64,000 bases of DNA from Spirochaeta thermophila DSM 6192. Lineage in GTDB: Bacteria; Spirochaetota; Spirochaetia; Winmispirales; Winmispiraceae. The stretch lies in the NCBI RefSeq assembly GCF_000147075.1, contig NC_014484.1, positions 1,443,501-1,507,500 of the forward strand, read 5' to 3'. Below the pieces are notes generated by a model, which was not told the origin of the DNA, did no database searches, and saw nothing but the letters and a program-made list of their open reading frames with translations. Both the position numbers and the translations under genes were made by a program. Of this stretch, positions 27,106 through 36,119 are shown piece after piece (position 1 is the first letter of the stretch; the number at the start of each line of letters is the position of its first letter).

Positions 27106-28118
27106 CTCGTCAGTTTTTTTTTAACGAACTCGAACATGAGCGAACCTGCCGCCGCAGCCCCCGGCACCACCGCATCCTCCGGCTCCACCATCTCCCCCTC
27201 CACCTCCCGCTCCCCCTCCCGCCCCTCCACCGCCGCATCGATCCTTCGGAGCACCGCATCCTCACGCTCGCCCGGCCCGATCCGAACCCTGTGCACGAGC
27301 GCATACCGCGCCACCGCCCGCACCAGCGCCGTATCCGCCTCATCCCGCTCGAGAAACGCCGCGAGCGCCCTCGCCGCCCGCACCATCACCAGCTCGGCCC
27401 GATGCCCCCGCGCCCCGAGCACGCCGGCGATCCGTACCGCCTCGGCATACACCTCCTCAGCCACCCCCACCCTCCTCAGCCGCTCCCGCGCCACCGCCAC
27501 CTGGGAGGCGAGCGCATCCTCCTCCCGCCACGCACGCACAAACCCCTCGGGATCGGACTCGAAGGCGAGCCGCCGGCGCACCACCTCGGCCCGCAGGTCC
27601 GGATCCTCAAGATGCCGCACCGGCACCGCGAGACCGAAACGGTCGAGGAACTGCGGACGGAGATCCCCCTCCTCCGGATTCATCGAACCCACGAGGAGGA
27701 ACCGGGCGGGATGCTCGTAGGAGATCCCCTCCCGCTCCACACGATTCACCCCCGTCGCCGCCACATCCAGGAGCAGGTCCACCAGGTGGTGCTCCAGCAG
27801 GTTCACCTCGTCCACATAGAGGATCCCCCCGTGCGCTGCAGCGAGGAGCCCCGGCTCGAACTGGCGCACCCCCTCGGAGAGGGCCTTCTCCACGTTGAGC
27901 GACCCCACCAGCCTGTCCTCGGTGGCATTGAGGGGAAGCTCCACCAGCGGCATCCCCGGCACGAGCGAGGCGAGGGCCCTCACCAACGTGGTCTTACCCG
28001 TCCCCTTCTCCCCGAAGAGGAGCACCCCCCCGATCCCCGGATCGATCACCCCCAGGAGGAGCGCCTGCTTCGCCTCTTCCTGCCCCACGATCGCGGAAAA
28101 CGGGAAGATGGGACCCAT
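27087..28118 (-). CDS. chlD: ChlI/ChlD-type AAA+ ATPase of a Mg- or Co-chelatase
   Basis: The zero-frame product is a 343-residue AAA+ protein of the ChlI/BchI type: Walker [15 protein letters not shown], Walker [20 protein letters not shown], and sensor region [28 protein letters not shown]. It starts at ATG 28118, overlapping the previous stop as TGATG. Near the end come three AAA codons (27114-27122), then only eight more codons to TAG. A -1 slip on the A9 run instead enters the VWA frame, giving a full-length ChlD-like protein of about 620 residues if the second break is resolved. Both motifs are intact, as expected if the short form serves as the small subunit. No chlH or cobN lies in the window. 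Confidence 0.82.
   Translation of the reverse strand: MGPIFPFSAIVGQEEAKQALLLGVIDPGIGGVLLFGEKGTGKTTLVRALASLVPGMPLVELPLNATEDRLVGSLNVEKALSEGVRQFEPGLLAAAHGGILYVDEVNLLEHHLVDLLLDVAATGVNRVEREGISYEHPARFLLVGSMNPEEGDLRPQFLDRFGLAVPVRHLEDPDLRAEVVRRRLAFESDPEGFVRAWREEDALASQVAVARERLRRVGVAEEVYAEAVRIAGVLGARGHRAELVMVRAARALAAFLERDEADTALVRAVARYALVHRVRIGPGEREDAVLRRIDAAVEGREGEREVEGEMVEPEDAVVPGAAAAGSLMFEFVKKKLTRWSTSR
27114..27122 (-). promoter_or_regulatory. Candidate -1 ribosomal frameshift site (A9) in chlD
   Basis: GTT AAA AAA AAA CTG in the zero frame. Slipping back one base reads ACT GAC GAG GTG GTC CAC and enters the VWA-linker frame. Slippage on long A-runs is a known mechanism, and programmed frameshifting in chlD genes has been described. 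Confidence 0.6.
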
Positions 28119-28642
28119 CACCCCTCCAGCATCGCAGGATCCACGAAGAGATCGACCCACGGCCGTGTGAACGAGAAGAAGACGAAGAAGAAACCCGCCA
28201 GCACGAGCAACGCCGTCACCAGAAGCCGGGTACGTGCCTTCCAGGGAAGCCGCTCGAGGTCACGCTCGAGAAGCCCTGCACCAAGCCCCACGGCATAGGT
28301 CACCGCAAAGGCCCAGCCCAGCTCCACCGCGAGGCTCTCCACCTTGCCCGCGAGCCCCGGGAGCACGTACCACAGGAGCACCACCATCCAGGGGGCGAAC
28401 ACCACCGAGAGAAAGCGGGCGGGCCAGAACCCCGGCGTCTCCCGCCTCCTCAGGGACCCTACCGCCCCCGCCTCGACGAACGAGGCAAAGAGATACGCCC
28501 AGTAGGCCATCTTGAGGTGCTCGAACACCGACTCGTTCGTCCCGAAGACCGGGACCAGCCACTCCCACCCGGAAAGCTCGTACCCGAAATGGAGCACACC
28601 GTAGAGCCCCAGGAAGACGAGCGACTTGAGGAACAGATTCAC
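28118..28642 (-). CDS. DUF6512-type integral membrane protein
   Basis: A 174-residue protein with about five membrane helices. [43 protein letters not shown] matches the DUF6512 family, of unknown function; the conserved NESxxEHLK segment is its hallmark. The GTG start at 28642 has AGAGGAGG upstream. Reading further upstream gives a sequence antisense to the next gene and is not coding. The stop overlaps the chelatase ATPase start, so the two are coupled. Confidence 0.7.
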   Translation of the reverse strand: MNLFLKSLVFLGLYGVLHFGYELSGWEWLVPVFGTNESVFEHLKMAYWAYLFASFVEAGAVGSLRRRETPGFWPARFLSVVFAPWMVVLLWYVLPGLAGKVESLAVELGWAFAVTYAVGLGAGLLERDLERLPWKARTRLLVTALLVLAGFFFVFFSFTRPWVDLFVDPAMLEG

Positions 28643-28739
28643 ACGCGCCTCCTCTCTTTTCCTCTCCCAAGTATACACCAGGCGGCACCCCCTGTGCCAT
28701 ATCCTTGACGCAAGGGGAGGGATTCCGCACCTTATATCC

Positions 28740-29237
28740 ATGCCGTACCGGATATTCGTCGACCTCGACGGCGTGCTCGTAGACTTCGAAAAAGGCGTAC
28801 TCGAGGCCACAGGCAAACGGGTGGACGAGCAGAGCCCCTCGGAGATGTGGGCCGTCCTCGCCCGCACCCCCGAGTTCTATGCCCGCCTCGACTGGCTCCC
28901 CGACGGACGGAAACTCTGGGAGTTCCTGAGGCCCTTCAAGCCTACCATCCTCACCGGCCTCCCACTTGGAAGGTGGGCAGCCCCCCAGAAGCGTACCTGG
29001 TGCCGGATCCACCTGGGACCGGAGGTGCCCGTCCTCACCTGCCTCTCCCGACACAAGGCCGCCACCGCCCTCGAGGTCCTCCGACCGGGCGAAGTCCCTC
29101 TCCTCATCGACGATAGGGAGAGTCTCCGCCCCTCATGGGAGGAGATAGGCGGCATCTTCATCCACCATACCTCGGCGGACGCCACCATCTCCTCCCTCAC
29201 CTCCCTCCTTCGGGAGGTCTTAGAGGGACTTGATTGA
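28740..29237 (+). CDS. HAD-superfamily 5'(3')-deoxyribonucleotidase-like protein
   Basis: A 165-residue cytosolic HAD hydrolase. Motif I DLDGVLVDF supplies the nucleophile Asp, motif II is probably ILTGLP, and motif IV is LLIDDRE. Size and arrangement resemble the NT5C-like deoxyribonucleotidase group, which removes phosphate from dNMPs; the substrate is not proven. The start region has GGGGAGGG, but 18 bases upstream, further than usual. The 3' end overlaps the convergent GIN-domain gene by 18 bases. Confidence 0.72.
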   Translation: MPYRIFVDLDGVLVDFEKGVLEATGKRVDEQSPSEMWAVLARTPEFYARLDWLPDGRKLWEFLRPFKPTILTGLPLGRWAAPQKRTWCRIHLGPEVPVLTCLSRHKAATALEVLRPGEVPLLIDDRESLRPSWEEIGGIFIHHTSADATISSLTSLLREVLEGLD

Positions 29238-29915
29238 ACTCATCTCTGAGACATCCACACCCACCACAGGATCCCCTTTATACCTGAGCGAGCCTGCACC
29301 GGAGACCGAGCCGGTAAGGGTTTCGGTCACCCACAGGCGCACAGAGGCAGCACCTGAGATATCCACCTCTGCGTTGGCGACCTCGAGACCCGTAAGATCT
29401 ACATCCCCTGCGCCAGAGACCGCAAGCTCGAGATACTCGAGATGTCCTCCCCTCCCTGTCACCTCCCCGGCACCCGAGAGTTCGATCCTGCCCCTCCCCC
29501 CCTCAAGCCCTACGAGAGAGAGGGAGACCGCGCCCGAGGCCTCCACCTCCTCAAGCCGAGGCAAGGTCACCGTGGCCTTGGGAGTAGGGAGGTTGTTCCA
29601 AAAGCTGATGTGCTGCTCCTTCCATCCGAGCTCAAGCACCTCTCCCCGGGTACGGGCACCGATGTAGTCAAAGAGCCCTTCGGGAGCCTCCACCTTTACC
29701 GACCACTCCTCGCCTACCATCACCTCCACCTCCCACACACCCGAGATCTCGATCCGGGAAAACCCGGAGAGATCAGCACGCCTGGTGGTGAGGTCACCCC
29801 ACGATCTGGAGACAGGTCCCCCCATACAGGAAACCACCCCCGTGAAGATGGTGAAGGCGATGAGCACCATGCCTGCCCACACCCCCAACAGCACATTAGT
29901 GAGTCTTCTTCTCAT
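29220..29915 (-). CDS. GIN-domain (DUF2807) envelope protein
   Basis: A 231-residue protein. An N-terminal membrane anchor or signal (VLLGVWAGMVLIAFTIFTGVVSCMGG, with a possible lipobox cysteine) precedes a DUF2807 putative auto-transporter-adhesin-head GIN domain made of short beta repeats (RIEISGVWEVEV, LEEVEASGAVSLSL, RIELSGAGEV, LELAVSGAGDVDLTG, AEVDISGAASVRL, GSVSGAGSLRYKGDP). It is the last gene of the YtrA-type operon and overlaps the GntR gene by 20 bases. Its function is unknown; an envelope-stress role is suggested only by position. Confidence 0.78.
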   Translation of the reverse strand: MRRRLTNVLLGVWAGMVLIAFTIFTGVVSCMGGPVSRSWGDLTTRRADLSGFSRIEISGVWEVEVMVGEEWSVKVEAPEGLFDYIGARTRGEVLELGWKEQHISFWNNLPTPKATVTLPRLEEVEASGAVSLSLVGLEGGRGRIELSGAGEVTGRGGHLEYLELAVSGAGDVDLTGLEVANAEVDISGAASVRLWVTETLTGSVSGAGSLRYKGDPVVGVDVSEMSSIKSL

Positions 29916-30279
29916 CCTCTTCCTCCTTCCATGCGTGATAGTATGTCGCAAGCTCCTCGGGGTATATCCCCAGGGAGTCCATAGTGGCGAACACCTCGGG
30001 GAGCACCTCATTGAAGAAACGCTCCTTCTGGAGGCTCCGTACCTTCTCCCGTGCCCCCGGGCTCACGTAGAACCCCGTACCCCGTTGTTTGTGAATGATC
30101 CCATGCGCCTCCAGGTATCCATAACTCTTGAGTACCGTATTCGGATTCACCTCCATCTCCATGGAGAGATCACGCACCGAGGGGATACGTCCCCCTTCCT
30201 GGAAGGTCCCCTCAAGGATTCTCTCACAGATGAAGTCCGCGATCTGGAGATAGATCGGACGGGTCTCCTTAAACTCCAC
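29896..30279 (-). CDS. GntR-family regulator, YtrA subfamily
   Basis: A 127-residue regulator with an N-terminal winged helix (IPSVRDLSMEMEVNPNTVLKSYGYLEAHGIIHKQRGTGFYV) and a short helical effector domain, the size typical of the YtrA group. These usually control an adjacent ABC exporter and bind an AGTGTA...-type palindrome. A matching palindrome sits in the operon promoter at 31857-31880. It overlaps both neighbouring genes. Confidence 0.88.
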   Translation of the reverse strand: MEFKETRPIYLQIADFICERILEGTFQEGGRIPSVRDLSMEMEVNPNTVLKSYGYLEAHGIIHKQRGTGFYVSPGAREKVRSLQKERFFNEVLPEVFATMDSLGIYPEELATYYHAWKEEEDEKKTH

Positions 30280-30997
30280 GGGCTTCCCTCTCCTTCATGC
30301 GTATAAACGAGAGCCCCCAGAAGACTAACGTGGTAAAAATCGAAATCCCTGTGGAAAAACCCTTACTGAGCGAGACGGCACCTTCGATCCACCCGAAGAA
30401 CGAGAGCCCCTTCAGCCTGGTCCACACCCAGAGCCAACCTGCAGTCCACATTCCGAGGAGGAAAAAGCCAAGTATCGTAACGAGGATGGTCTTGGGTACA
30501 GGGTGGGAGGTGAAGTAGACCCCACCGAAGTAGAAGAGCGCATGACCGAGGCTATAGGTGAGCACGAGGTCCCCCACCTCCTTCGGATAGAGGGACACGA
30601 GAAAGAAGTGGTGAGAGGGATCGATGATCGCAAAGAGGATCACCGAGAGCATGCGGCCCACCCACACGAGAGGGAAAAAGACAAGAGGCCAGAGCACGAG
30701 GGAAGGGATCATCCGAAAGAGGGCCTTCTCCCATGTTGCCACAGGGAGGGTAAACCACTCGTGGTGTGCACCCTTCTGCTGGAGCTCCTTGTGGGCCGAG
30801 GCTGCGATGGCCCATCCGGTAAAGTAGAACATGATAAGGTACGTGGAAAACTCATCCGCGTTAGAACTCGTAAAAAACCCAAGTGACATAAACACGAAGG
30901 AGAGTGCGATCACCACAGGGAAAAGTGTGATAAGAGAGTCCCTCCGAAGGAGGGCATCCCTCTTCAGATAGAGGACGCCACGCTGTAGTGCCTTCAT
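30269..30997 (-). CDS. ABC transporter permease of the YtrA-type operon
   Basis: A 242-residue protein with about six membrane helices (for example SLITLFPVVIALSFVFMSLGFF and LVLWPLVFFPLVWVGRML). ATG 30997 has AAAGGAGG upstream and overlaps the ATPase stop in ATGA. It is unlike known importers; no binding protein is near, so export or antibiotic/lipid handling is the likelier role. Confidence 0.78.
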   Translation of the reverse strand: MKALQRGVLYLKRDALLRRDSLITLFPVVIALSFVFMSLGFFTSSNADEFSTYLIMFYFTGWAIAASAHKELQQKGAHHEWFTLPVATWEKALFRMIPSLVLWPLVFFPLVWVGRMLSVILFAIIDPSHHFFLVSLYPKEVGDLVLTYSLGHALFYFGGVYFTSHPVPKTILVTILGFFLLGMWTAGWLWVWTRLKGLSFFGWIEGAVSLSKGFSTGISIFTTLVFWGLSFIRMKEREARGV

Positions 30998-31839
30998 ACC
31001 AGTTCCTCCTTTCTCCATATACGCGGGAGTTCGCTCTCCCGGCTCCTGGCCGCATCGAAGAGGAGCTCGAGGTCCACCTCGCCCTTCCCCCCTCCCGGGA
31101 GGATCGCACCGTAGCCGCCGGGCACCTTCTCCACGTAGAGGGCATCGGGAGGCGCCTCAGGAAGCACGACAAAGGAGAGGCGTTCCTGAAGCTCATCCAT
31201 GGAGGCGTGGAGCACAATCCTCCCCTTGTGGAGGATGATCACGGGGTCGATGAGGTGTTCGAGGTCGCGGACCTGATGGGTGCTTATGAGGAAGGTCCGG
31301 CCTTCGGCGGCGTAGCGGGGGATGAGCCGCCGCACCTGACGCTTCGAGGGGATGTCGAGCCCGTTCGTCGGTTCATCCAGAAGCAGGAGGGGGACGCCGG
31401 TGGCAAGGGCAAAGGCCAGGAAGAACTTCTTCTGCTGGCCATAGGAGAGCCGTGTGAGCTTCTGCCGCACATCCACCTCGAGCTGGTCGCAGAGGTCGAG
31501 AAGCTCGTCGTGCCGATACCCTGGATAGAAGGCCCCGGTGCTGCAGGCGTAGTCCTCGGCGGGGATGGAATACGAGGGGAGTTCCTCGGGGAGGAACCAG
31601 AGACGCGCGAGGACAGAGGGATCCCGTCGCTCCGAGGGGATACCGAAGACCTCCCCCACACCCTCATCGGGAAAGAGCTCGCCTGCGATAAGCTTGAGGA
31701 GGGTGGTCTTCCCCGCCCCGTTCTCCCCCAGAAGGCCTGCCACCTCACCGGGGCGGAGCGAGAGCGAGAGCTCCTGGAAGAGGGGGGAGCGGCTCGTGTA
31801 GCCGAAGGTGAGCCCTTCGATGTGTACCACAGGCTCCAT
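30994..31839 (-). CDS. ABC transporter ATP-binding protein of the YtrA-type operon
   Basis: A 281-residue ATPase: Walker A GENGAGKTTL, Q-loop LWFLPEE, signature LSYGQQKKF, Walker B LLLLDEPTNGLD, H-loop ISTHQ. The signature reads LSYGQ rather than LSGGQ, as in many YtrB-like ATPases. ATG 31839 has AAAGGAG at seven bases. It is the first gene of the operon. Confidence 0.88.
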   Translation of the reverse strand: MEPVVHIEGLTFGYTSRSPLFQELSLSLRPGEVAGLLGENGAGKTTLLKLIAGELFPDEGVGEVFGIPSERRDPSVLARLWFLPEELPSYSIPAEDYACSTGAFYPGYRHDELLDLCDQLEVDVRQKLTRLSYGQQKKFFLAFALATGVPLLLLDEPTNGLDIPSKRQVRRLIPRYAAEGRTFLISTHQVRDLEHLIDPVIILHKGRIVLHASMDELQERLSFVVLPEAPPDALYVEKVPGGYGAILPGGGKGEVDLELLFDAARSRESELPRIWRKEELV

Positions 31840-31856
31840 ATGTGCTCCTTTGAAAT

Positions 31857-31880
31857 AGTGTAATATATATGTATAACACT
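31857..31880 (-). promoter_or_regulatory. Palindromic GntR/YtrA-type operator
   Basis: AGTGTAATA, six bases, then TATAACACT: half-sites match 8 of 9 as an inverted repeat. On the minus strand it covers the likely -10 region downstream of a perfect TTGACA (31891-31896). Binding of the operon's own GntR protein would block transcription. Confidence 0.7.
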
Positions 31881-31963
31881 TTCGCCGATCTGTCAACCCC
31901 TTTGGTGAAAAAACCCTTCCCGGACGGTCGGACGGGATTGCCCTCCAGGATGAGGTGTGTTAT

Positions 31964-32290
31964 ATGTGGGACATGACCATCCATTTCCTCTATTTTGAAG
32001 GGTGCCCTCACAGCAAGGAGACGAGAGCACACCTCGAGGAGGCACTGACGCGCCTCGGGCTCGAGGACGTGCCAGTGCAGGAGGTGCGGATAGAGAACCA
32101 GGAGGATGCCGAGAGGTGGCGGTTCCCCGGCTCCCCCACCATCCTGGTGGACGGGAAGGATCTCGTCACGGGAAGAGAGCCGGAGGAGGTGGGCTTCACC
32201 TGCCGGGTCTACCACCTGGGAGGAAAGACCACGGGTGTGCTCCCCGTGGATGTCATCGTGGAGCGGCTTGCCTCCTTCCTCCCACGGTAA
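31964..32290 (+). CDS. Thioredoxin/glutaredoxin-like protein
   Basis: A 108-residue thioredoxin-fold protein (IHFLYFEGCPHSKETRAHLEEALTRLG...RFPGSPTILVDGKDLVTG). The active-site region is CPHS with only the first cysteine of a CxxC pair, and the cis-proline lies in GSPTILVDG. A later cysteine (FTCRVY) might be the partner. ATG 31964 has GAGGTG at good spacing, and ATG 31973 is also possible. The family is often found with mercury or arsenic genes; none is here. Confidence 0.65.
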   Translation: MWDMTIHFLYFEGCPHSKETRAHLEEALTRLGLEDVPVQEVRIENQEDAERWRFPGSPTILVDGKDLVTGREPEEVGFTCRVYHLGGKTTGVLPVDVIVERLASFLPR

Positions 32291-32386
32291 GGGCTCTGTG
32301 GGCGCACACCTCCACGGACGTGAGCCTCTGTAAGGCGCGAGGCGCAGGCACCACCGGGTAAGGAGGTACCATGAAAGGAGGGGGGT

Positions 32387-35170
32387 ATGAAACGATGGAT
32401 CGGCGCACTCGCAGGGATGCTCGTGTGTCTTGGCGGGGTTTGGGCTACGGACTGGAAGTCCATCACCACACCTCATTTCGAGATCATCTTCCCTGCAGAG
32501 CTGGAAAAAGATGCCCAGTACACTGCCAACCTCCTGGAGCACCACCTGGAGGATATCCTCGGGATACGGCCTGAAGGGCCTGCCCGCAGGTGGCCGGTAG
32601 TGCTCTGGAACACCACCATGACCGCGAACGGCTCGGTGGGCATCGCACCGGCGGTGAGCTACTGGTACGAGGTCCCGTATGTGTACGGCGGCCAGTTCGC
32701 AGGGGAGTGGTACTCGCTCCTCGCGGTCCACGAGGGACGGCACATGGCCCAGGTGGATGCGGCCCGGCAGGGGCCCTGGTGGCTCTACTACCTCCTCGGA
32801 GGGGAGGCCGGTGAGGCCCTCCACACAGGTCTTACCCTGCCCATGTGGTTCATGGAGGGCGATGCGGTCTGGGCCGAGACCGCCTACTCGGACAGGGGGA
32901 GGGGGAGGGTTCCCGGCTTCGCCTCGCAGTTCAGGGCGCTCACGCTCGAACATCCCCTCTCGTACCACAGGATGGTGAACCGGTCCTACAAGGTCTACAC
33001 GCCCACCCACTACGTCCTCGGCTACCACCTGGTCTCCTATATACGAGAGACCTACGGCGAGGAGGCGATCCAGGAGGCCATCAGGTGGGGGAGCATACTC
33101 CCCTACGTGGGATTCGACATAGGGCTGCGTCGGGCCACAGGCAAAGGGGTGAAGGGGCTCTACAACGAGATGCTCTCCCACTACCGGGACCTCTGGAAAG
33201 AGGAACTCGCCACCATCCCCCAATTCCCCTCCAGGACCGTGGTCCCCGAGGAGGCGGACTTCACCTGGTATGCGGCGGTGCGGGCGAGGAGAGACGGCTC
33301 CCTCCTCCTCGCCCGGGCCACCCTGGAGGAGGGGATGCGCCTCGTGGTACGGAGCGCGGAGGGCGAGAAACGGACGGTGGGGGAGATCCCCTTCAGGGAA
33401 CCAGTGGCACTCTCGGATACGAGTGCCTATTGGGTGGAGTACTCCCCGGGGCAGGGAGCATGGGAGGGTTGGGCCGATCTCTGGTACATGGACATAGCCA
33501 CTGGCACGAAACGACGGCTCACCACGAGGGGCAGGTACTACGGGGTGGGGCTCTCTGACGATGGGACGGTACTCGTAGGCCTCTGGTTCTCCCGTTCGAG
33601 GGACGCTCAGCTCCAGGTCTTCCTCCTCGACCGGCCGGGAAGCCTCCCCCCCGCCCCTTTCTTCTCCTACACCTTCCCCCACGGCGAAGTCCCCTCGGAG
33701 GTTGCCGTCTCCCCGGACAAGGAGACCCTCGCCGTTGTGGTCCACTCACCCGCAGGCGTCTCCCTCCAGCTCCTCCACATCCCCACCGCCACCCGCACCA
33801 CCCTCATCCCCCCACAGCCACTCCCCCTCACCTGCCCCCTCTACCGCGCCGAGGCCCTCTACTTCATCGCCCCCCTCCACGGCTATCCTGCCATTTACGC
33901 CGCCTTCCCCCAGCCTGACGGCCCGCCTCGCCTCTTCCTCACCGCCACCGCCCCCTACGACATCACCGCCCTCTCCATCGCTGGCGACACCCTCTACTAC
34001 GCCGCCCACACCTCCTGGAGGGGCCACTCCATCCAGGCCGTCGCCCTCACCCCCTCCTCCCGCCTCCCTGCCGAAGAGGCGCCCCACATCCCCCTCGCCC
34101 CCACCCCCCAGGCACCCTCCACCCCCTTCGCCACCACCGCCCTCATCCACATGGAGCAGACCACCTACCCGGTTAAGGACTACTCCGTCCTCGGCCACCT
34201 CCTCAACATCCACTCCTGGCTCATCCTCCCCCTCGACCTCGCCCACCCCCACCCCGAGGAGACCCTTTTCAACACCGCCTCCCTCACCCTCTTCTCGACC
34301 GACCTCCTCGGCACCGCAGACCTCGCCCTCTCCGCCGCCTACACCTTCCCCACCCGCACCGCCCACGGGGTGTGGACCTTCGACACCACCTACCTCGGCC
34401 TTGCAGGCGAGTACCTCCTCGAGGGAGTACCGGGCACCCTCACCACCACCCACCTCGCCACCGCACGCCTCCCCATCCAGGGCGGCCACGGCACAGGCCT
34501 CAACGCCACCCGGTGGGTCCTCAGGCCGGCACTCACCGCCGGCATCACCACCTCCCCTGAAGAGGGGACACACTACCCCGTGGAGGAGACCCTCTCCTTC
34601 GTCTTCAGCCGTACAGGCGGCCCGAGGGACCCCATCCCCCTCTGGGGCCTCACCGCCGAACTCTCCCACCTCCATCACCCCCTCCAGGGCCAGGCCCCCT
34701 ACCTCCTCTCAGAGACCCTCGAGCTCCGCACCCCCGGCCTGCTCCCCCACGCAGGCCTCACGATAGAGGCCCACGCCGCCCAGGGCACCCACGACCTCGA
34801 CGGGGAACCCTTCGCCCTCGGCTACCGCCCGGACGAGGACACACAGGGCATCCTCAGCATCACCTCGACCTACACCGTCCCCTTCCTCTCCCCCGACCTC
34901 GCCCCCCTCGGCTCCCCCATCTACCTCAGGCGCATGAGACTCGCGGGCATCTACTCCGCAGGCTGGCAGGCCCCGGCCCCCCGACTCCCCGACCTCACCA
35001 CCCCCCCGGCCCAATCCGCCGGATGCGGGCTCGTCACCGACATGGGCCTCTTCGACATCCCCTCGCTCGTCTTCAGCCTCACCACCGGCCTCTACTGGCC
35101 CTTCCCCCCCCACGGCGACGGACGGCCCCGCCTCTGGCTCGACGTCGATCTGGGCTTCCTCCTCATGTAG
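32387..35170 (+). CDS. Large exported zinc-metalloprotease-like protein with propeller and beta-rich C-terminus
   Basis: A 927-residue protein. A signal peptide (WIGALAGMLVCLGGVWA) is followed by a peptidase-MA-like domain with HEGRHMAQVD (HExxH) near residue 120 and FMEGDAVWAET as a likely third ligand. A WD/TolB-like propeller follows (GSLLLARATLEEG, VALSDTSAYWVEYSPG, EVAVSPDKETLAVVV). The C-terminal third alternates short polar/hydrophobic strands and may be an outer-membrane barrel. From about 33640 the codons become almost exclusively C-ending, a sharp composition change inside one gene. The function is unknown; cell-surface proteolysis is an inference. Confidence 0.7.
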   Translation: MKRWIGALAGMLVCLGGVWATDWKSITTPHFEIIFPAELEKDAQYTANLLEHHLEDILGIRPEGPARRWPVVLWNTTMTANGSVGIAPAVSYWYEVPYVYGGQFAGEWYSLLAVHEGRHMAQVDAARQGPWWLYYLLGGEAGEALHTGLTLPMWFMEGDAVWAETAYSDRGRGRVPGFASQFRALTLEHPLSYHRMVNRSYKVYTPTHYVLGYHLVSYIRETYGEEAIQEAIRWGSILPYVGFDIGLRRATGKGVKGLYNEMLSHYRDLWKEELATIPQFPSRTVVPEEADFTWYAAVRARRDGSLLLARATLEEGMRLVVRSAEGEKRTVGEIPFREPVALSDTSAYWVEYSPGQGAWEGWADLWYMDIATGTKRRLTTRGRYYGVGLSDDGTVLVGLWFSRSRDAQLQVFLLDRPGSLPPAPFFSYTFPHGEVPSEVAVSPDKETLAVVVHSPAGVSLQLLHIPTATRTTLIPPQPLPLTCPLYRAEALYFIAPLHGYPAIYAAFPQPDGPPRLFLTATAPYDITALSIAGDTLYYAAHTSWRGHSIQAVALTPSSRLPAEEAPHIPLAPTPQAPSTPFATTALIHMEQTTYPVKDYSVLGHLLNIHSWLILPLDLAHPHPEETLFNTASLTLFSTDLLGTADLALSAAYTFPTRTAHGVWTFDTTYLGLAGEYLLEGVPGTLTTTHLATARLPIQGGHGTGLNATRWVLRPALTAGITTSPEEGTHYPVEETLSFVFSRTGGPRDPIPLWGLTAELSHLHHPLQGQAPYLLSETLELRTPGLLPHAGLTIEAHAAQGTHDLDGEPFALGYRPDEDTQGILSITSTYTVPFLSPDLAPLGSPIYLRRMRLAGIYSAGWQAPAPRLPDLTTPPAQSAGCGLVTDMGLFDIPSLVFSLTTGLYWPFPPHGDGRPRLWLDVDLGFLLM

Positions 35171-35217
35171 ATGAGCCTCCCCTCAAGTCGCCCACAGGAG
35201 GACCGTCCCGCACACAA

Positions 35218-35245
35218 CGAGGGGCTCCCGGATGGGAGCCCCTCG
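35218..35245. terminator. Strong hairpin between convergent genes
   Basis: A perfect 12-bp stem CGAGGGGCTCCC / GGGAGCCCCTCG with a 4-base loop between the protease stop (35170) and the ZIP gene stop (35251). Neither side has a T-run. Confidence 0.6.
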
Positions 35246-35250
35246 ATACC

Positions 35251-36060
35251 CTACCCCAACGCCACGTCCAGGGTCATCATCACCGCAAACCCCGCGATCG
35301 CGCCGAGGGTCGAGACATCCGAGTTGCCCGAGAGCTGGGACTCGGGGATCACCTCCTCTATCACCACGAAGATCATGGCCCCGGCGGCAAAGGCGAGGGC
35401 ATACGGGAGCACAGGCTGCATGGCGAGCACGAACGCCGCGCCGAGCACCGCGGCCACAGGCTCCACCACAGCGGAGAGCTGCCCCCAGAAGAAGCTCCTG
35501 GCCGGACTCATCCCCTCACGCCTGAGAGGCCCAGAGACCGCGAGCCCCTCCGGGAAGTTCTGGATCCCTATCCCCAGGGCGAGGGCCACCGCCCCGGCGA
35601 GGTCGGCAGAGGGGATACCCGCCCCCACCGCACCAAACGCCACCCCCACGGCGAGCCCCTCGGGGATGTTGTGGAGGGTGATGGCGAGCACCAGGAGGAG
35701 GGTCTTCTTCCAGGTCGTGTGGACCCCCTCCGCCCGCTCTATCGGCTCCCCGAGGTGGAGGTGGGGAAGGATCACGTCGATGAGCCGGATGAAGGCCGCC
35801 CCCAGGAGAAAGCCCACGAGCGGCGGCAACCAGGGAGGAAGACCCATCTGTTCCGAGAGGTCGATCGACGGGTTGAGGAGCGACCAGAAGCTCGCGGCGA
35901 TCATCACACCCGCCGCGAACCCCAGCATGGCGTCCATCACCTTGCGCGAGGGATTGGGAAAGAGGAAGACCCCTCCCGCCCCGAGCGCCGTCATGCCCCA
36001 GGTGAACAGGGTGGCGAGAAAGGCCTGAAGGATCACGTGTGCATCCACGAACCACTGCAT
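35251..36060 (-). CDS. ZIP-family metal transporter (GufA/ZupT-like)
   Basis: A 269-residue membrane protein with eight predicted helices and two metal-binding helices: [17 protein letters not shown] and [21 protein letters not shown]. The linker contains HLHLGEP. ZIP proteins bring zinc or other divalent metals into the cytosol. ATG 36060 has GAGGAGG upstream. It is monocistronic. Confidence 0.9.
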   Translation of the reverse strand: MQWFVDAHVILQAFLATLFTWGMTALGAGGVFLFPNPSRKVMDAMLGFAAGVMIAASFWSLLNPSIDLSEQMGLPPWLPPLVGFLLGAAFIRLIDVILPHLHLGEPIERAEGVHTTWKKTLLLVLAITLHNIPEGLAVGVAFGAVGAGIPSADLAGAVALALGIGIQNFPEGLAVSGPLRREGMSPARSFFWGQLSAVVEPVAAVLGAAFVLAMQPVLPYALAFAAGAMIFVVIEEVIPESQLSGNSDVSTLGAIAGFAVMMTLDVALG

Positions 36061-36119
36061 ACCGCCTCCTCTGGTATCTACACGCGAGAATCACTATACT
36101 TTACAAAAGGAATAAGGGT

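Noticed and set aside
27105-27107. Independent GTG start for the VWA protein
   Set aside because: It lies inside the end of the ATPase gene, has no ribosome-binding site, and the ChlD-like frame continues upstream of it to the A9 run.
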